NCBI GenBank assembly: GCA_946404705.1
Contig: CAMJES010000118.1
Coordinates: 1-6,885 of the forward strand
Length of the DNA stretch: 6,885 nucleotides
Direction of reading: 5' to 3'
From: an uncultured Ruminococcus sp.
GTDB lineage: Bacteria > Bacillota > Clostridia > Oscillospirales > Ruminococcaceae
The notes beneath the pieces are model-generated. The model made no database searches and was not told the DNA's origin. It worked only from the letters and a program-made list of their open reading frames with translations. Both the position numbers and the translations under genes were made by a program. Below, in pieces: positions 1 to 6,493 of the stretch (position 1 is the stretch's first letter; each line of letters opens with the position of its first letter).

Positions 1-546
1 GTGTTCTTCAAAGGCTTCAAGATACCTGAATCTTGAGTATTCATCAATGGCTGTGTATTGATAGAACTTTTTGCCTTCCGCTTTTGCATCTCCTACTATA
101 CAAGCGTCAGGAACATATTTAACGTCTATCTGAACTCGCTGTCCCGGATAGCTCATTTTCTCATAAGGCTTTGGTATATACTTTGGATTGGGCGGTTTTA
201 TCGGGGCAAGATCACGTCTTTTCAGTACACGCCAAAGTGATGTAATTGAGCGTGTATAGCCTTTCTGACGAAGCTTTACCCAGAATACAACCAATCCGGT
301 ATTCATATTTCGTTTTCTCATATCTTCTATCAGCTTGATTTCTTCGGGAGTGTGCTGATTTGGGTGGCTGTGAGGACGGTGCGAGCGGTCTTTTAGTGAT
401 TCAAGCGTTCCGTTGTAACGATTTTTCCAGCGATATATGAATTGGCGGCTTACGTTATATCTTCGTGCTGCTGCGGTTACTCCTTTTTTCAAAGAATATT
501 CAATTATGGCTTGACGGCGACGGGTAATTTGTGTTACAGTATTCAT
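1..546 (-). CDS. IS481-family DDE transposase, N-terminal part (runs off window)
   Basis: The protein would bind the ends of the insertion sequence and catalyse its transposition with an RNase H-like DDE core. The 182 visible residues start MNTVTQITRRRQAIIEYSLK. A helix-turn-helix follows (about residues 19-46, with AAARRYNVSRQFIYRWKNRY), then a linker rich in His and Pro, a second helical part, and the beginning of the integrase core. That core shows QIDVKYVP, whose D141 is the likely first catalytic Asp, followed by YTAIDEYSRFRYLEAF. The frame is intact up to the window edge, and the second Asp and the Glu lie outside. Start choice: ATG at 546-544 is preceded by an in-frame stop. The AGGAGG (566-561) is 14 nt away, an unusually long spacing that may mean poor translation. 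The family call rests on recalled motifs; the DDE-transposase identity is firmer than the exact family. Confidence 0.88.
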   Translation of the reverse strand, partial: MNTVTQITRRRQAIIEYSLKKGVTAAARRYNVSRQFIYRWKNRYNGTLESLKDRSHRPHSHPNQHTPEEIKLIEDMRKRNMNTGLVVFWVKLRQKGYTRSITSLWRVLKRRDLAPIKPPNPKYIPKPYEKMSYPGQRVQIDVKYVPDACIVGDAKAEGKKFYQYTAIDEYSRFRYLEAFEEH

Positions 547-601
547 AGCGGATCAGCTAACCTCCTGTTGCTTTTATTTCTCGCAACTTAACTGTAACAC
601 A
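530..601. repeat. 11-bp inverted repeat around transposase start
   Basis: TGTGTTACAGT at 530-540 and ACTGTAACACA at 591-601 are perfect inverted copies. They flank the transposase ribosome site and start codon, with the left copy inside the coding region. They could be transposase-binding or autoregulatory sites, or could pair in the mRNA to enclose the translation start in a loop of 50 nt. Only the repeat itself is directly seen. Confidence 0.6.
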
Positions 602-631
602 GGTTTGGCTTTTCCGCTATCTTTTTTTATG

Positions 632-643
632 AACTGTCACACA
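632..643. repeat. Probable IS terminal sequence
   Basis: AACTGTCACACA differs at one base from AACTGTAACACA at 590-601, in the same orientation. Its position at the outer edge suggests that it is the terminal repeat of the IS, with the inner copy as a sub-terminal repeat. The matching far end is not in the window. Confidence 0.5.
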
Positions 644-689
644 TCTATTGTAATCCTACATGCGGAAGCAGATAAATTATAAAATCTTA

Positions 690-718
690 TTGAATTTTTA
701 ACCTTAATGTGTTATAAT
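690..718 (+). promoter_or_regulatory. Sigma-A type promoter of the restriction-modification operon
   Basis: The -35 box TTGAAT (690-695) and -10 box TATAAT (713-718) are separated by exactly 17 bp in AT-rich DNA. Transcription should start near 725, about 100 nt before the first methyltransferase gene. It is the best promoter in the window and the only good one found ahead of the four-gene operon. Confidence 0.8.
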
Positions 719-724
719 ATAGTG

Positions 725-827
725 TGTATAGGTTTATTCTGTGGTATTCCGCATTGTCATCGGCAATGTTACGTTTTTTCACTATACCATGATTTCTTGA
801 GAACACATTATTGAAAGGAGTGTTACT
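725..827 (+). promoter_or_regulatory. Operon leader with possible nested hairpin
   Basis: This untranslated leader contains CATTG (752-756) pairing with CAATG (764-768) and, outside it, TGGTAT (742-747) pairing with ATACCA (784-789). A run of six T lies at 774-779. The stems are short, so this is at most a weak attenuator-like structure. The leader ends in a strong ribosome site, AAAGGAG (814-820), 7 nt before the ATG at 828. No known riboswitch was recognised. Confidence 0.3.
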
Positions 828-1862
828 ATGGCAAGCTCATCTTGTAAAGTAGCTTACAAGACTACTGCTATAAACAATAGACGTTATCTTGGCAACAAGT
901 ATCGTTTGATCCCTTTCATAAAGAACGTAGTCGATGAAAATTGTGAGGGGATAAATGTTTTTGCCGACATCTTTTCGGGAACAGGTGCAGTATCTTCGGC
1001 TTTCCTTGATAAGCGGTTAATAACTAACGATATTCTGTACAGTAACTATATATGCAATTTAGCTTGGTTTTCTTCCGAGAGGTTTTCAAAGCAGAAGATT
1101 GTTGACTTTATTTTACACTATAACTCGCTTGATATAAATGACGAAAATTATATGACAGAGAACTTTGCGGATACATATTTCAGCAGAGAGGATTGCAGTA
1201 AAATAGGCTATATCCGTCAAGACATTGAGGACGAGTTTCTTGCAGGTGTGTTTAATGAGAGAGAGAGAGCAATACTCATTACCTCGCTTCTATATGCAAT
1301 GGACAAGATTGCCAACACCTGCGGTCATTATGACGCATATCGTCAAGGTGTGGAATTTGATAGGCATTTAGAGCTTGCAGTTCCAATGCCAAAGCAGAAC
1401 AGGAGAAAAAATCAATGCTATAACGAAAATGCAAACGAGCTTGTAAAGCGCATACAGGCAGATTTGGTGTACATTGACCCCCCCTACAATTCTCGGCAAT
1501 ACTGTGACGCATATCACCTTATTGAAAATGTTGCAAGATGGCAAATGCCGAAGGTGAGCGGTGTAGCAAGAAAGCCGGACAGAAGCGCGCTAAAAAGCGA
1601 ATACTGTACAAGACAGGCAGAAGCGGCTTTTGAGGATTTAATTGAACATATCGCGGCGAGGTATATCTTATTGTCCTATAATAATATGGCGAACAAAGGT
1701 AATGACCGTTCTAATGCAAAAATATCCGATGAAGTTATTATGAGAGTGCTTGAAGCCAAAGGAACAGTTGAGGTGTTTTCCGAGAGCTATAAAGCATTCA
1801 CCACGGGAAAATCAAACATTGAGGGTAACGAGGAAAGGCTGTTTTTATGCAGATGCATTTAG
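828..1862 (+). CDS. D12-class adenine-N6 DNA methyltransferase (first of two)
   Basis: The enzyme would transfer a methyl group from S-adenosylmethionine to N6 of adenine in one strand of the operon's recognition site. The 344 residues show motif X near the N-terminus (RRYLGNKYRL, residues 18-27), motif I for cofactor binding (ADIFSGTGAVSSAF, from residue 46) and catalytic motif IV DPPY at 217-220, followed by NSRQYCDAYH. The order X-I-IV marks the alpha class. The RYLGNK/DPPYNSRQYxDAYH pattern resembles the N-terminal half of FokI-type methyltransferases (recalled, not searched). The frame is complete, with a good ribosome site 7 nt upstream. The DPP codons contain a run of seven C (1478-1484), a possible slippage site. 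The stop overlaps the next gene by 16 nt, implying translational coupling. The enzyme class is near certain; the target sequence cannot be read from the protein. Confidence 0.93.
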   Translation: MASSSCKVAYKTTAINNRRYLGNKYRLIPFIKNVVDENCEGINVFADIFSGTGAVSSAFLDKRLITNDILYSNYICNLAWFSSERFSKQKIVDFILHYNSLDINDENYMTENFADTYFSREDCSKIGYIRQDIEDEFLAGVFNERERAILITSLLYAMDKIANTCGHYDAYRQGVEFDRHLELAVPMPKQNRRKNQCYNENANELVKRIQADLVYIDPPYNSRQYCDAYHLIENVARWQMPKVSGVARKPDRSALKSEYCTRQAEAAFEDLIEHIAARYILLSYNNMANKGNDRSNAKISDEVIMRVLEAKGTVEVFSESYKAFTTGKSNIEGNEERLFLCRCI

Positions 1863-2779
1863 AGAAAGAAATAATTCCTTCACCATTAAACTATATTGGC
1901 GGAAAGTATAAGCTCCTTCCCCAAATCTTGCCGCTGTTTCCTGAAATCAGCGACACTTTTATTGATTTGTTCTGCGGTGGCTGCAATGTCGGTATCAATG
2001 TGAACGCCGATAGAGTAATACTTAATGATACAGACGGTAACTTACAGAATTTATACAACACTTTCAAGAATATGGATAAAGACGTGCTTCTCAAAATGAT
2101 AGAGGATATTATTGAGAAATACGGTCTATCCCGCTCGGATATTCACGGGTACGAGCATTATGGATGTGAAAGCGGCAAAGGTCTTGGAGAATACAACAAA
2201 CAACCATATCTTAAACTTCGTGAGGACTTTAATGAACACAAAAATTTAGATTACTATCACTACGCAATCTTATATGTTCTGATAGTGTATTCGTTTAACA
2301 ATCAGATTAGGTTCAATAGTAATGGCAAGTTTAATCTTCCTGTCGGAAAGCGTGATTATAATACCAAAATGCAGAAAAAGCTTTCTGATTTCATTGACCG
2401 ACTGAAAGAGGATAATTTTGTTATTACAAACACCGACTTTGAGGTTTTCAGCCTCGATGGATATGGAGAAAACGACTTTATCTACGCAGACCCGCCCTAC
2501 CTTATTACCTGTGCTACATACAATGAGCAAGGTGGGTGGAACGAGGATAAGGAGAGAGCTTTATATAAGTTCCTTGATAAAGCCAACGAACAAGGCATTA
2601 GATTTGCATTATCAAATGTGCTTCGGAGCAAAGGCAAGGAGAACGCGATACTGCTAAAGTGGCTTGAAGATAACCCTCAATATCGTGCGATTTCGCTTGA
2701 CTATAACTATTCCAACTCCAACTACCAAACCAAAGATAGGTCATCGGGTAGTGAGGAAGTGTTAATCGTAAATTACTGA
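1847..2779 (+). CDS. D12-class (Dam/DpnM-like) adenine-N6 DNA methyltransferase (second of two)
   Basis: This second adenine methyltransferase has 310 residues, a normal length for the Dam/DpnM group. It carries motif X (SPLNYIGGKYKLL, residues 12-24), motif I (FIDLFCGGCNVG, residues 38-49) and catalytic DPPY at 215-218 in the context FIYADPPYLIT. It is not a duplicate of its upstream neighbour, because the sequences around motifs X, I and IV differ. A pair of distinct adenine methyltransferases is what an asymmetric (type IIS) recognition site needs, one per strand. ATG 1847 is preceded by AGGAAAGG (1831-1838) with 8 nt spacing; an alternative ATG lies six bases further on. The start lies inside the end of the previous gene, consistent with coupled translation. 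The gene is intact, and the substrate sequence is unknown. Confidence 0.93.
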   Translation: MQMHLEKEIIPSPLNYIGGKYKLLPQILPLFPEISDTFIDLFCGGCNVGINVNADRVILNDTDGNLQNLYNTFKNMDKDVLLKMIEDIIEKYGLSRSDIHGYEHYGCESGKGLGEYNKQPYLKLREDFNEHKNLDYYHYAILYVLIVYSFNNQIRFNSNGKFNLPVGKRDYNTKMQKKLSDFIDRLKEDNFVITNTDFEVFSLDGYGENDFIYADPPYLITCATYNEQGGWNEDKERALYKFLDKANEQGIRFALSNVLRSKGKENAILLKWLEDNPQYRAISLDYNYSNSNYQTKDRSSGSEEVLIVNY

Positions 2780-2810
2780 TGACACACAACAACGCTGAAT
2801 GAGTTCAAAA

Positions 2811-2816
2811 AGGAGG
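2811..2816 (+). promoter_or_regulatory. Ribosome binding site deciding the endonuclease start
   Basis: A perfect AGGAGG lies 6 nt before GTG 2823. The only upstream in-frame start, ATG 2799, has no recognisable ribosome site, and translation from there would read through this AGGAGG. GTG 2823 is therefore preferred. Confidence 0.7.
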
Positions 2817-2822
2817 AAAACC

Positions 2823-4805
2823 GTGCCGTTAACATACAAGAGCTTTTGCTGGTGCTTGGGAACAACAAGTTTCAGAACCAAGAATTTTAATAGAACTATC
2901 GAGGAACAGTTAGGCTTGTTAAACGAGTTTTGGAGCAAGCCTGACAATGCCGATATTAGTTGGAGAAACAACAATAACATTCAGACGGAATACTATCTGT
3001 TTATGCAGGAGAAGGGCTTTGTTGAAGGCGACGCAGATAACAAACCCAAAGACGCTCGTGAAAAGACATCGGGTTTGGTGGATATAGGTCTGATTGACGA
3101 CAACCGCCGTCTGACTAATGTGGGAAAAGCTCTGCTTGCAATAAGCGAAAGCAATGATTTCGGCTCGGACAATCATTTCGAGATACCTAAAGACAGCTTT
3201 ATTTATCTGAAACAGCTGCTGAAAACCTCTTGTGTGGTTGACGGCAATACGGTTAGACCGCTCATCGTGTTGCTGTATCTCCTCTCCAAATTGGGAGAGC
3301 TTTCAGCAGATGAGTTTACATACCTGCTGCCGCTTTGTACGAGCAAGGAAACCACCGATGAAATCATCGCTTGCATTGACGATATAAAGAACGGGCAGAA
3401 AACTGTTGATGATGTAATTGTTTCAAGGCTGCTGTCAATGGACAACTACAAGGAAGCGTTATCACTGCTGTTGTCGCGGGAAAAGGTTGACGAGAACTTG
3501 ATTTGCGAAATAGGGATAAACCGAAAGAGCCGCAACTACGATAAGCCTTATTTCTCGCTTTACAAAGCCTTGCATAAGGTCTATATGGAGAAAGATAGGT
3601 CGGCTTTTGTTGAGGTCTTTGACGCTGCAAAGAAGATACGCATAAGCAATTATTGGATAAAGTATCTTTTTGACACTAATTCCAGAGTTGCGCTTGTAAG
3701 GAACGCTGAAGCTCATATCAAGCCTACGGATTTCGATAATGTTACTACTGAAAACGAGTTCAAAACAGCTTTCTTTAAGCTTATGCAGTTGTTCAAGGCA
3801 AAAGCAACGCTGCGTGATTATTTCGACTTAAACCGCCGCTTTTTCAGAACTACCGATATTGTTCTGTTTGAGAACGGCGTAGTTAATCTTGATGTTGTCC
3901 CCAAGCATTTCTTCAAATCGGTTATTGACAGCCTGTATGAGCAAGCCTACATTTCATCAGACCTCTTGTATGAAAACTGTGCCCTTGAAGAAATCGCAGA
4001 TTGCCTTGTTATAAATGATGATGTAGTTATCAAGTGCATAAATGCAGAGCTTGGTATCGGTACGACCACTATTGATACAGCACGAGAAGCATTGGAGCGT
4101 ATCAGATACAAGCGCTTTAAGACGCTTATTGACAAGAAATTCTCCGATGACAATCTGCTTGAATTGCTTACCTGCTTTGAAAACCGCAACGATGATGAAA
4201 TCAGAAGAATGGTTACGGACAATGCAGATGTTCCGACAATGTTTGAATATGTGTTGGGCGTATTGTGGTACAAAATCAGCGATTATCAAGGCAAGGTCCT
4301 TGACTATATGAAGCTCTCGCTTGACGCTGATTTGCTGCCTAAAACCCACGCGGCAGGCGGTGAAGCTGATATTGTCTATGAGTATAGTCAAACGGCAGAT
4401 TACCCCGAACACGCTTTGTTGTTGGAGGCTACCCTTGCCGACAGCTCAAATCAGCGGAGAATGGAGATGGAGCCTGTATCAAGACATCTCGGACAGCACT
4501 TGCTCCGAACAGGCAACCTGAACTCCTACTGCGTATTTGCAACGGGAACATTGAATATAAATGTCATCGCCGATTTCAGAAGCCGAAAGTCAATTCCCTA
4601 TTATGACCCGCAGGACTATTCAAAGAACGTTTCGGGAATGAAGATTATTCCCTTGCAGATTTCAGAGCTGAAAACAATCTTGCAAAAAAACTTGAAGTAC
4701 AAAGAATTATATACTGTTTTCGAGACAGCATTTCAGACTGACGAACCCATACCAACATGGTATACAGGGAATATTGTAAAAATTATTGATTCAATAGGAG
4801 AGTAA
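2823..4805 (+). CDS. Type IIS restriction/nicking endonuclease, N.BstNBI/AlwI/PleI family
   Basis: This is the DNA-cutting enzyme of the operon, 660 residues from GTG 2823 or 668 from ATG 2799. The N-terminal half resembles the recognition half of N.BstNBI, for example YLKQLL followed by RPLIVLLYLLSKLGELS. The C-terminal part holds the PD-(D/E)XK-like nuclease core. It shows THAAGGEADIVYEY, LLLEATLA and RRMEMEPVSRH, matching the THAAG...D, EVT and M-E-S-EPVTRH blocks I recall from N.BstNBI. Counting from GTG, the candidate catalytic residues are E475 (MFEYV), D516, E535 and E548. The E535-E548 spacing of 13 equals that of E469-E482 in Nt.BspD6I. N.BstNBI is about 600 residues, so the length fits. 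Family members bind GAGTC or GGATC and cut a few bases away; some nick one strand only, and some need a small second subunit. The frame is complete. It follows the methyltransferases by 43 nt and is followed directly by the zinc-ribbon gene. The family is confident; specificity and nick-versus-cut are not known. Confidence 0.88.
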   Translation: MPLTYKSFCWCLGTTSFRTKNFNRTIEEQLGLLNEFWSKPDNADISWRNNNNIQTEYYLFMQEKGFVEGDADNKPKDAREKTSGLVDIGLIDDNRRLTNVGKALLAISESNDFGSDNHFEIPKDSFIYLKQLLKTSCVVDGNTVRPLIVLLYLLSKLGELSADEFTYLLPLCTSKETTDEIIACIDDIKNGQKTVDDVIVSRLLSMDNYKEALSLLLSREKVDENLICEIGINRKSRNYDKPYFSLYKALHKVYMEKDRSAFVEVFDAAKKIRISNYWIKYLFDTNSRVALVRNAEAHIKPTDFDNVTTENEFKTAFFKLMQLFKAKATLRDYFDLNRRFFRTTDIVLFENGVVNLDVVPKHFFKSVIDSLYEQAYISSDLLYENCALEEIADCLVINDDVVIKCINAELGIGTTTIDTAREALERIRYKRFKTLIDKKFSDDNLLELLTCFENRNDDEIRRMVTDNADVPTMFEYVLGVLWYKISDYQGKVLDYMKLSLDADLLPKTHAAGGEADIVYEYSQTADYPEHALLLEATLADSSNQRRMEMEPVSRHLGQHLLRTGNLNSYCVFATGTLNINVIADFRSRKSIPYYDPQDYSKNVSGMKIIPLQISELKTILQKNLKYKELYTVFETAFQTDEPIPTWYTGNIVKIIDSIGE

Positions 4806-4811
4806 TTGTTT

Positions 4812-5543
4812 ATGAGCCAAAGCAAGAAATTAGGTCATGATGATGTTTCGGGTTTTGAGTTTGCAAAAGAAATGCTTTCGGACGATATAACGGCAGCAAT
4901 AAATTTTGACAGAATACAGTATAGTTCCAAAGATGGATATATTATTTTTGAATATCTTCTATGTGAAGAAGAACAGAAAGTTACGCCATATACAAGTCAC
5001 CCAAGGAATTACTGGACAAAGAATAAAATGAAATTTCTTCGTTTGTGGAAAGTTGCAAAAGACTTAAATGCTACTTTATACCTTGTTAATTATGCCAAAA
5101 AAGGAACTGGGGCTGAAAATGAAATTTTACTAATCCATGTATTAGATATGGACGATTCCGGAATTCAAAAAGAAGAAATCACAAGATTTACTAGAAGTGA
5201 ATTTCAATCATTTTTCAGGACATTAAATAAACAATGCCTTGAATCCAACGCTTATATCACGCCACAACAAACTGAAGAATTATTATGTCCAAGATGCAAC
5301 CAAGTTGTTGATTTGCGCCATTATAATAATAGTTCTTATTATTGTTGTACGAAATCATGTGGTATGGATGTAGGGCGGTCGTTTGGCAAGGTCATTCCTC
5401 ACGAAACCGTTATTGACCTTATACACGGAAATGTATGCCGCTTTGAAGACTATTACTTATTCCCGGATTGTGTAAGTTATCAATTTAAAAACGACGTAAG
5501 ATATTGTTGGAAAAAGGTTAAAATTAACGTATCCTCAAAATAA
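4812..5543 (+). CDS. Unrecognised zinc-ribbon protein, last gene of the restriction operon
   Basis: I do not recognise this 243-residue protein. The N-terminal two thirds look like a mixed alpha/beta domain. The segment KDGYIIFEYLLCEE (D41, E47) is followed by a helical part with NYWTKNKMKFLRLWKVA and then a strand TLYLVNYAKK, an arrangement that could be a divergent PD-(D/E)XK nuclease. The C-terminal third has a four-cysteine zinc ribbon: C159-P-R-C162, then C178/C179 and C183. There is no signal peptide or membrane segment. It starts six bases after the endonuclease stop. AGGAG (4796-4800) serves ATG 4812 at 11 nt or TTG 4806 at 5 nt, and ATG is preferred. Position and size suggest the small subunit of a two-subunit enzyme, as in BtsI, BsrDI and R.BspD6I. 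However, it lacks the E-x13-E...RH block that I recall in the BspD6I small subunit. It is more AT-rich than the endonuclease gene, suggesting a different origin. Existence as a gene is firm; function is inference. Confidence 0.8.
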   Translation: MSQSKKLGHDDVSGFEFAKEMLSDDITAAINFDRIQYSSKDGYIIFEYLLCEEEQKVTPYTSHPRNYWTKNKMKFLRLWKVAKDLNATLYLVNYAKKGTGAENEILLIHVLDMDDSGIQKEEITRFTRSEFQSFFRTLNKQCLESNAYITPQQTEELLCPRCNQVVDLRHYNNSSYYCCTKSCGMDVGRSFGKVIPHETVIDLIHGNVCRFEDYYLFPDCVSYQFKNDVRYCWKKVKINVSSK

Positions 5544-6113
5544 TTCCTCGTTACAAGCAAAGCGGGAACTATGCTAAAACCGTTCTTAATATTAAAAACA
5601 TGATACACGCTGCATTGAAACATGCCTGTATCAATGGTTTTGTAAGCCGAAACATTGCCGATCTTGTAAAAACGCCCAAGCAGGAAAAAAGTGATGCGTG
5701 TACTTACTATTGAAGAACAGACCGCATTTGTCAATGCCGCACACAATGACCGGTAAGTGATCCCCATGATACACGTTCGCTCAAGTATGAAACGTGAGTA
5801 CAAGGACGATTTTTCCCCTGATTCGGCTGAATTCTTCGGAGATAGTGATGAAAACAAGACTGTTCTTATGCGAAGCTCTCCGAAAATTTATACCAGTATC
5901 CGAGATATTCCCCTTATTCCCGAGATTGTTGAGATACTTAAGCAGCAGCTTGACTACACTGCCGAAGATAAAGACCGAGCAGGTATGGCGTATTCCGACT
6001 ATGGCTTTGTTTTTTCCAATCTGCTCGGTCAGCCATTTGTCCAGCGTACTTATGCTGACAGCTTTGACCGAATAGTAAAGGCAGCAAAATGCTATCTGTA
6101 TGAACATGGGTAG
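5544..6113 (+). pseudogene. Decayed tyrosine-recombinase integrase
   Basis: This is the remains of a phage/ICE-type integrase that would have cut and joined DNA at attachment sites. The first piece (to about 5695) has the end of the core-binding domain, with YAKTVLNIKNMIHAALKHAC and DLVKTPKQEKSD. A net +1 (or -2) frameshift near 5696 moves to RVLTIEEQTAFVNAAHNDR, which ends at an in-frame TAA (5754-5756). The same frame resumes with IHVRSSMKREYKDD, SIRDIPLIPEIVEILKQQL and YGFVFSNLLGQPF, then stops at 6113. The start of the protein is missing. About 30 residues that should carry the TGxRxGE motif with the first catalytic Arg are missing at 5754. The C-terminal HxLRH and Tyr part is also missing. 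It cannot be active. It abuts the stop of the zinc-ribbon gene with no gap, as if the operon replaced its 5' half. The family is clear from these conserved stretches. Confidence 0.85.
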
Positions 6114-6202
6114 AAGACCATGTTGCAAAACGAGAGGATAAAATATTACAACGCTTTTTTCTGTTTTTGGTTTCTATTGCTTGATTTTAAAACCAACTAA
6201 AC

Positions 6203-6236
6203 GTCGGTCATACGAAACATATTTCGTATGACCGGC
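6203..6236. repeat. 13-bp perfect palindrome between integrase remnant and excisionase
   Basis: CGGTCATACGAAA (6205-6217) and TTTCGTATGACCG (6222-6234) are exact inverted copies around a 4-nt loop, CATA. One G-T and one G-C pair can extend the stem to 6203-6236. No T-run follows on either strand, so it is not a standard intrinsic terminator, although it lies just downstream of the excisionase stop. It may be a protein-binding site of the integration system or a transcript-stabilising 3' hairpin. Confidence 0.55.
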
Positions 6237-6242
6237 ATAAAT

Positions 6243-6413
6243 TTATCTGTAAATAACCCTCTCCAAAGCATCTCGTGGAATCCTCCAGCTCCTACCAATC
6301 TTAACCCCGGGAAGCTTACCCGAACGGAGCAGATTGTAAACAGTAGTAAGCGAAAGTGCAAGTTCGTCTGCGACTTCATAAGGCGTAAGGTAATCATCGT
6401 AATCTGAAAGCAT
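6243..6413 (-). CDS. Excisionase-like small HTH DNA-binding protein
   Basis: This 56-residue protein is typical of the excisionase/MerR-like HTH_17 group, small DNA-bending factors that steer an integrase towards excision. It begins MLSDYDDYLTPYEVADELAL. The helix-turn-helix spans roughly residues 9-31, and the diagnostic wing GKLPGVKIGRSWRIPRDAL follows. The length is normal and the frame intact. ATG 6413 has a strong AGGAGG (6426-6421) with 7 nt spacing. It points towards the integrase remnant, and a palindrome lies just past its stop. With that integrase dead, it is probably an orphan, unless it acts as a repressor or serves another recombinase. The fold is confident; the excisionase role is inferred from the neighbour. 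Confidence 0.87.
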   Translation of the reverse strand: MLSDYDDYLTPYEVADELALSLTTVYNLLRSGKLPGVKIGRSWRIPRDALERVIYR

Positions 6414-6476
6414 TGAAAAGCCTCCTTTTTGTAGTATTTACTCTTTTGTTGCAATATGCCGCAACCCTTCGCAAGC

Positions 6477-6493
6477 TGTGATAAAGCTTCACA
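6477..6493. promoter_or_regulatory. Operator-like palindrome upstream of excisionase gene
   Basis: TGTGA (6477-6481) and TCACA (6489-6493) are inverted around 7 bp, 64 bp upstream of the excisionase start. This is a possible binding site for a regulator or for the excisionase itself. No convincing promoter was found nearby, so its role is open. Confidence 0.3.

Larger units (their letters stand above)
1..643 (-). mobile_element. IS481-like insertion sequence, one end only
   Basis: The interval holds the transposase N-terminus plus about 97 bp of upstream non-coding DNA. The outer end is placed at about 641-643, where the reverse strand begins TGTGTGACAGTT, the TG-type terminus expected of this family. 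The other end and any target-site duplication lie outside the window, so the boundary is an estimate. The element is oriented away from the restriction operon and its end lies about 47 bp before that operon's -35 box, so the promoter is probably not supplied by the IS. Confidence 0.72.

Noticed and set aside
58..240. 60-codon open frame on the + strand
   Set aside because: It lies antisense to the continuous transposase frame, has no ribosome site, and its protein looks like low-complexity shadow coding.
766..792. Eight-residue leader peptide (ATG to TGA) before the first methyltransferase
   Set aside because: It has no ribosome site and no run of regulatory codons, so it is probably chance.
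1257..1269. (GA)6.5 dinucleotide repeat as a phase-variation tract
   Set aside because: It encodes an ordinary NERERA helix, is short for a switching tract, and has no supporting variation data.
3957..4412. 151-codon antisense frame inside the endonuclease gene
   Set aside because: It is fully opposite conserved catalytic-region coding sequence, with no ribosome site or recognisable motif.
5480..5857. 125-codon reverse frame across the zinc-ribbon gene end and integrase remnant
   Set aside because: The + strand carries clear integrase motifs here, and the reverse product has no recognisable features.
5781..6128. 115-codon reverse frame opposite the integrase remnant
   Set aside because: It mirrors the conserved integrase segment on the + strand and has no good start context.
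6477..6493. CRP-type binding site
   Set aside because: The half-sites look like CRP, but the spacer is 7 instead of 6 and the inferred host group lacks classical CRP control; kept only as a generic palindrome.
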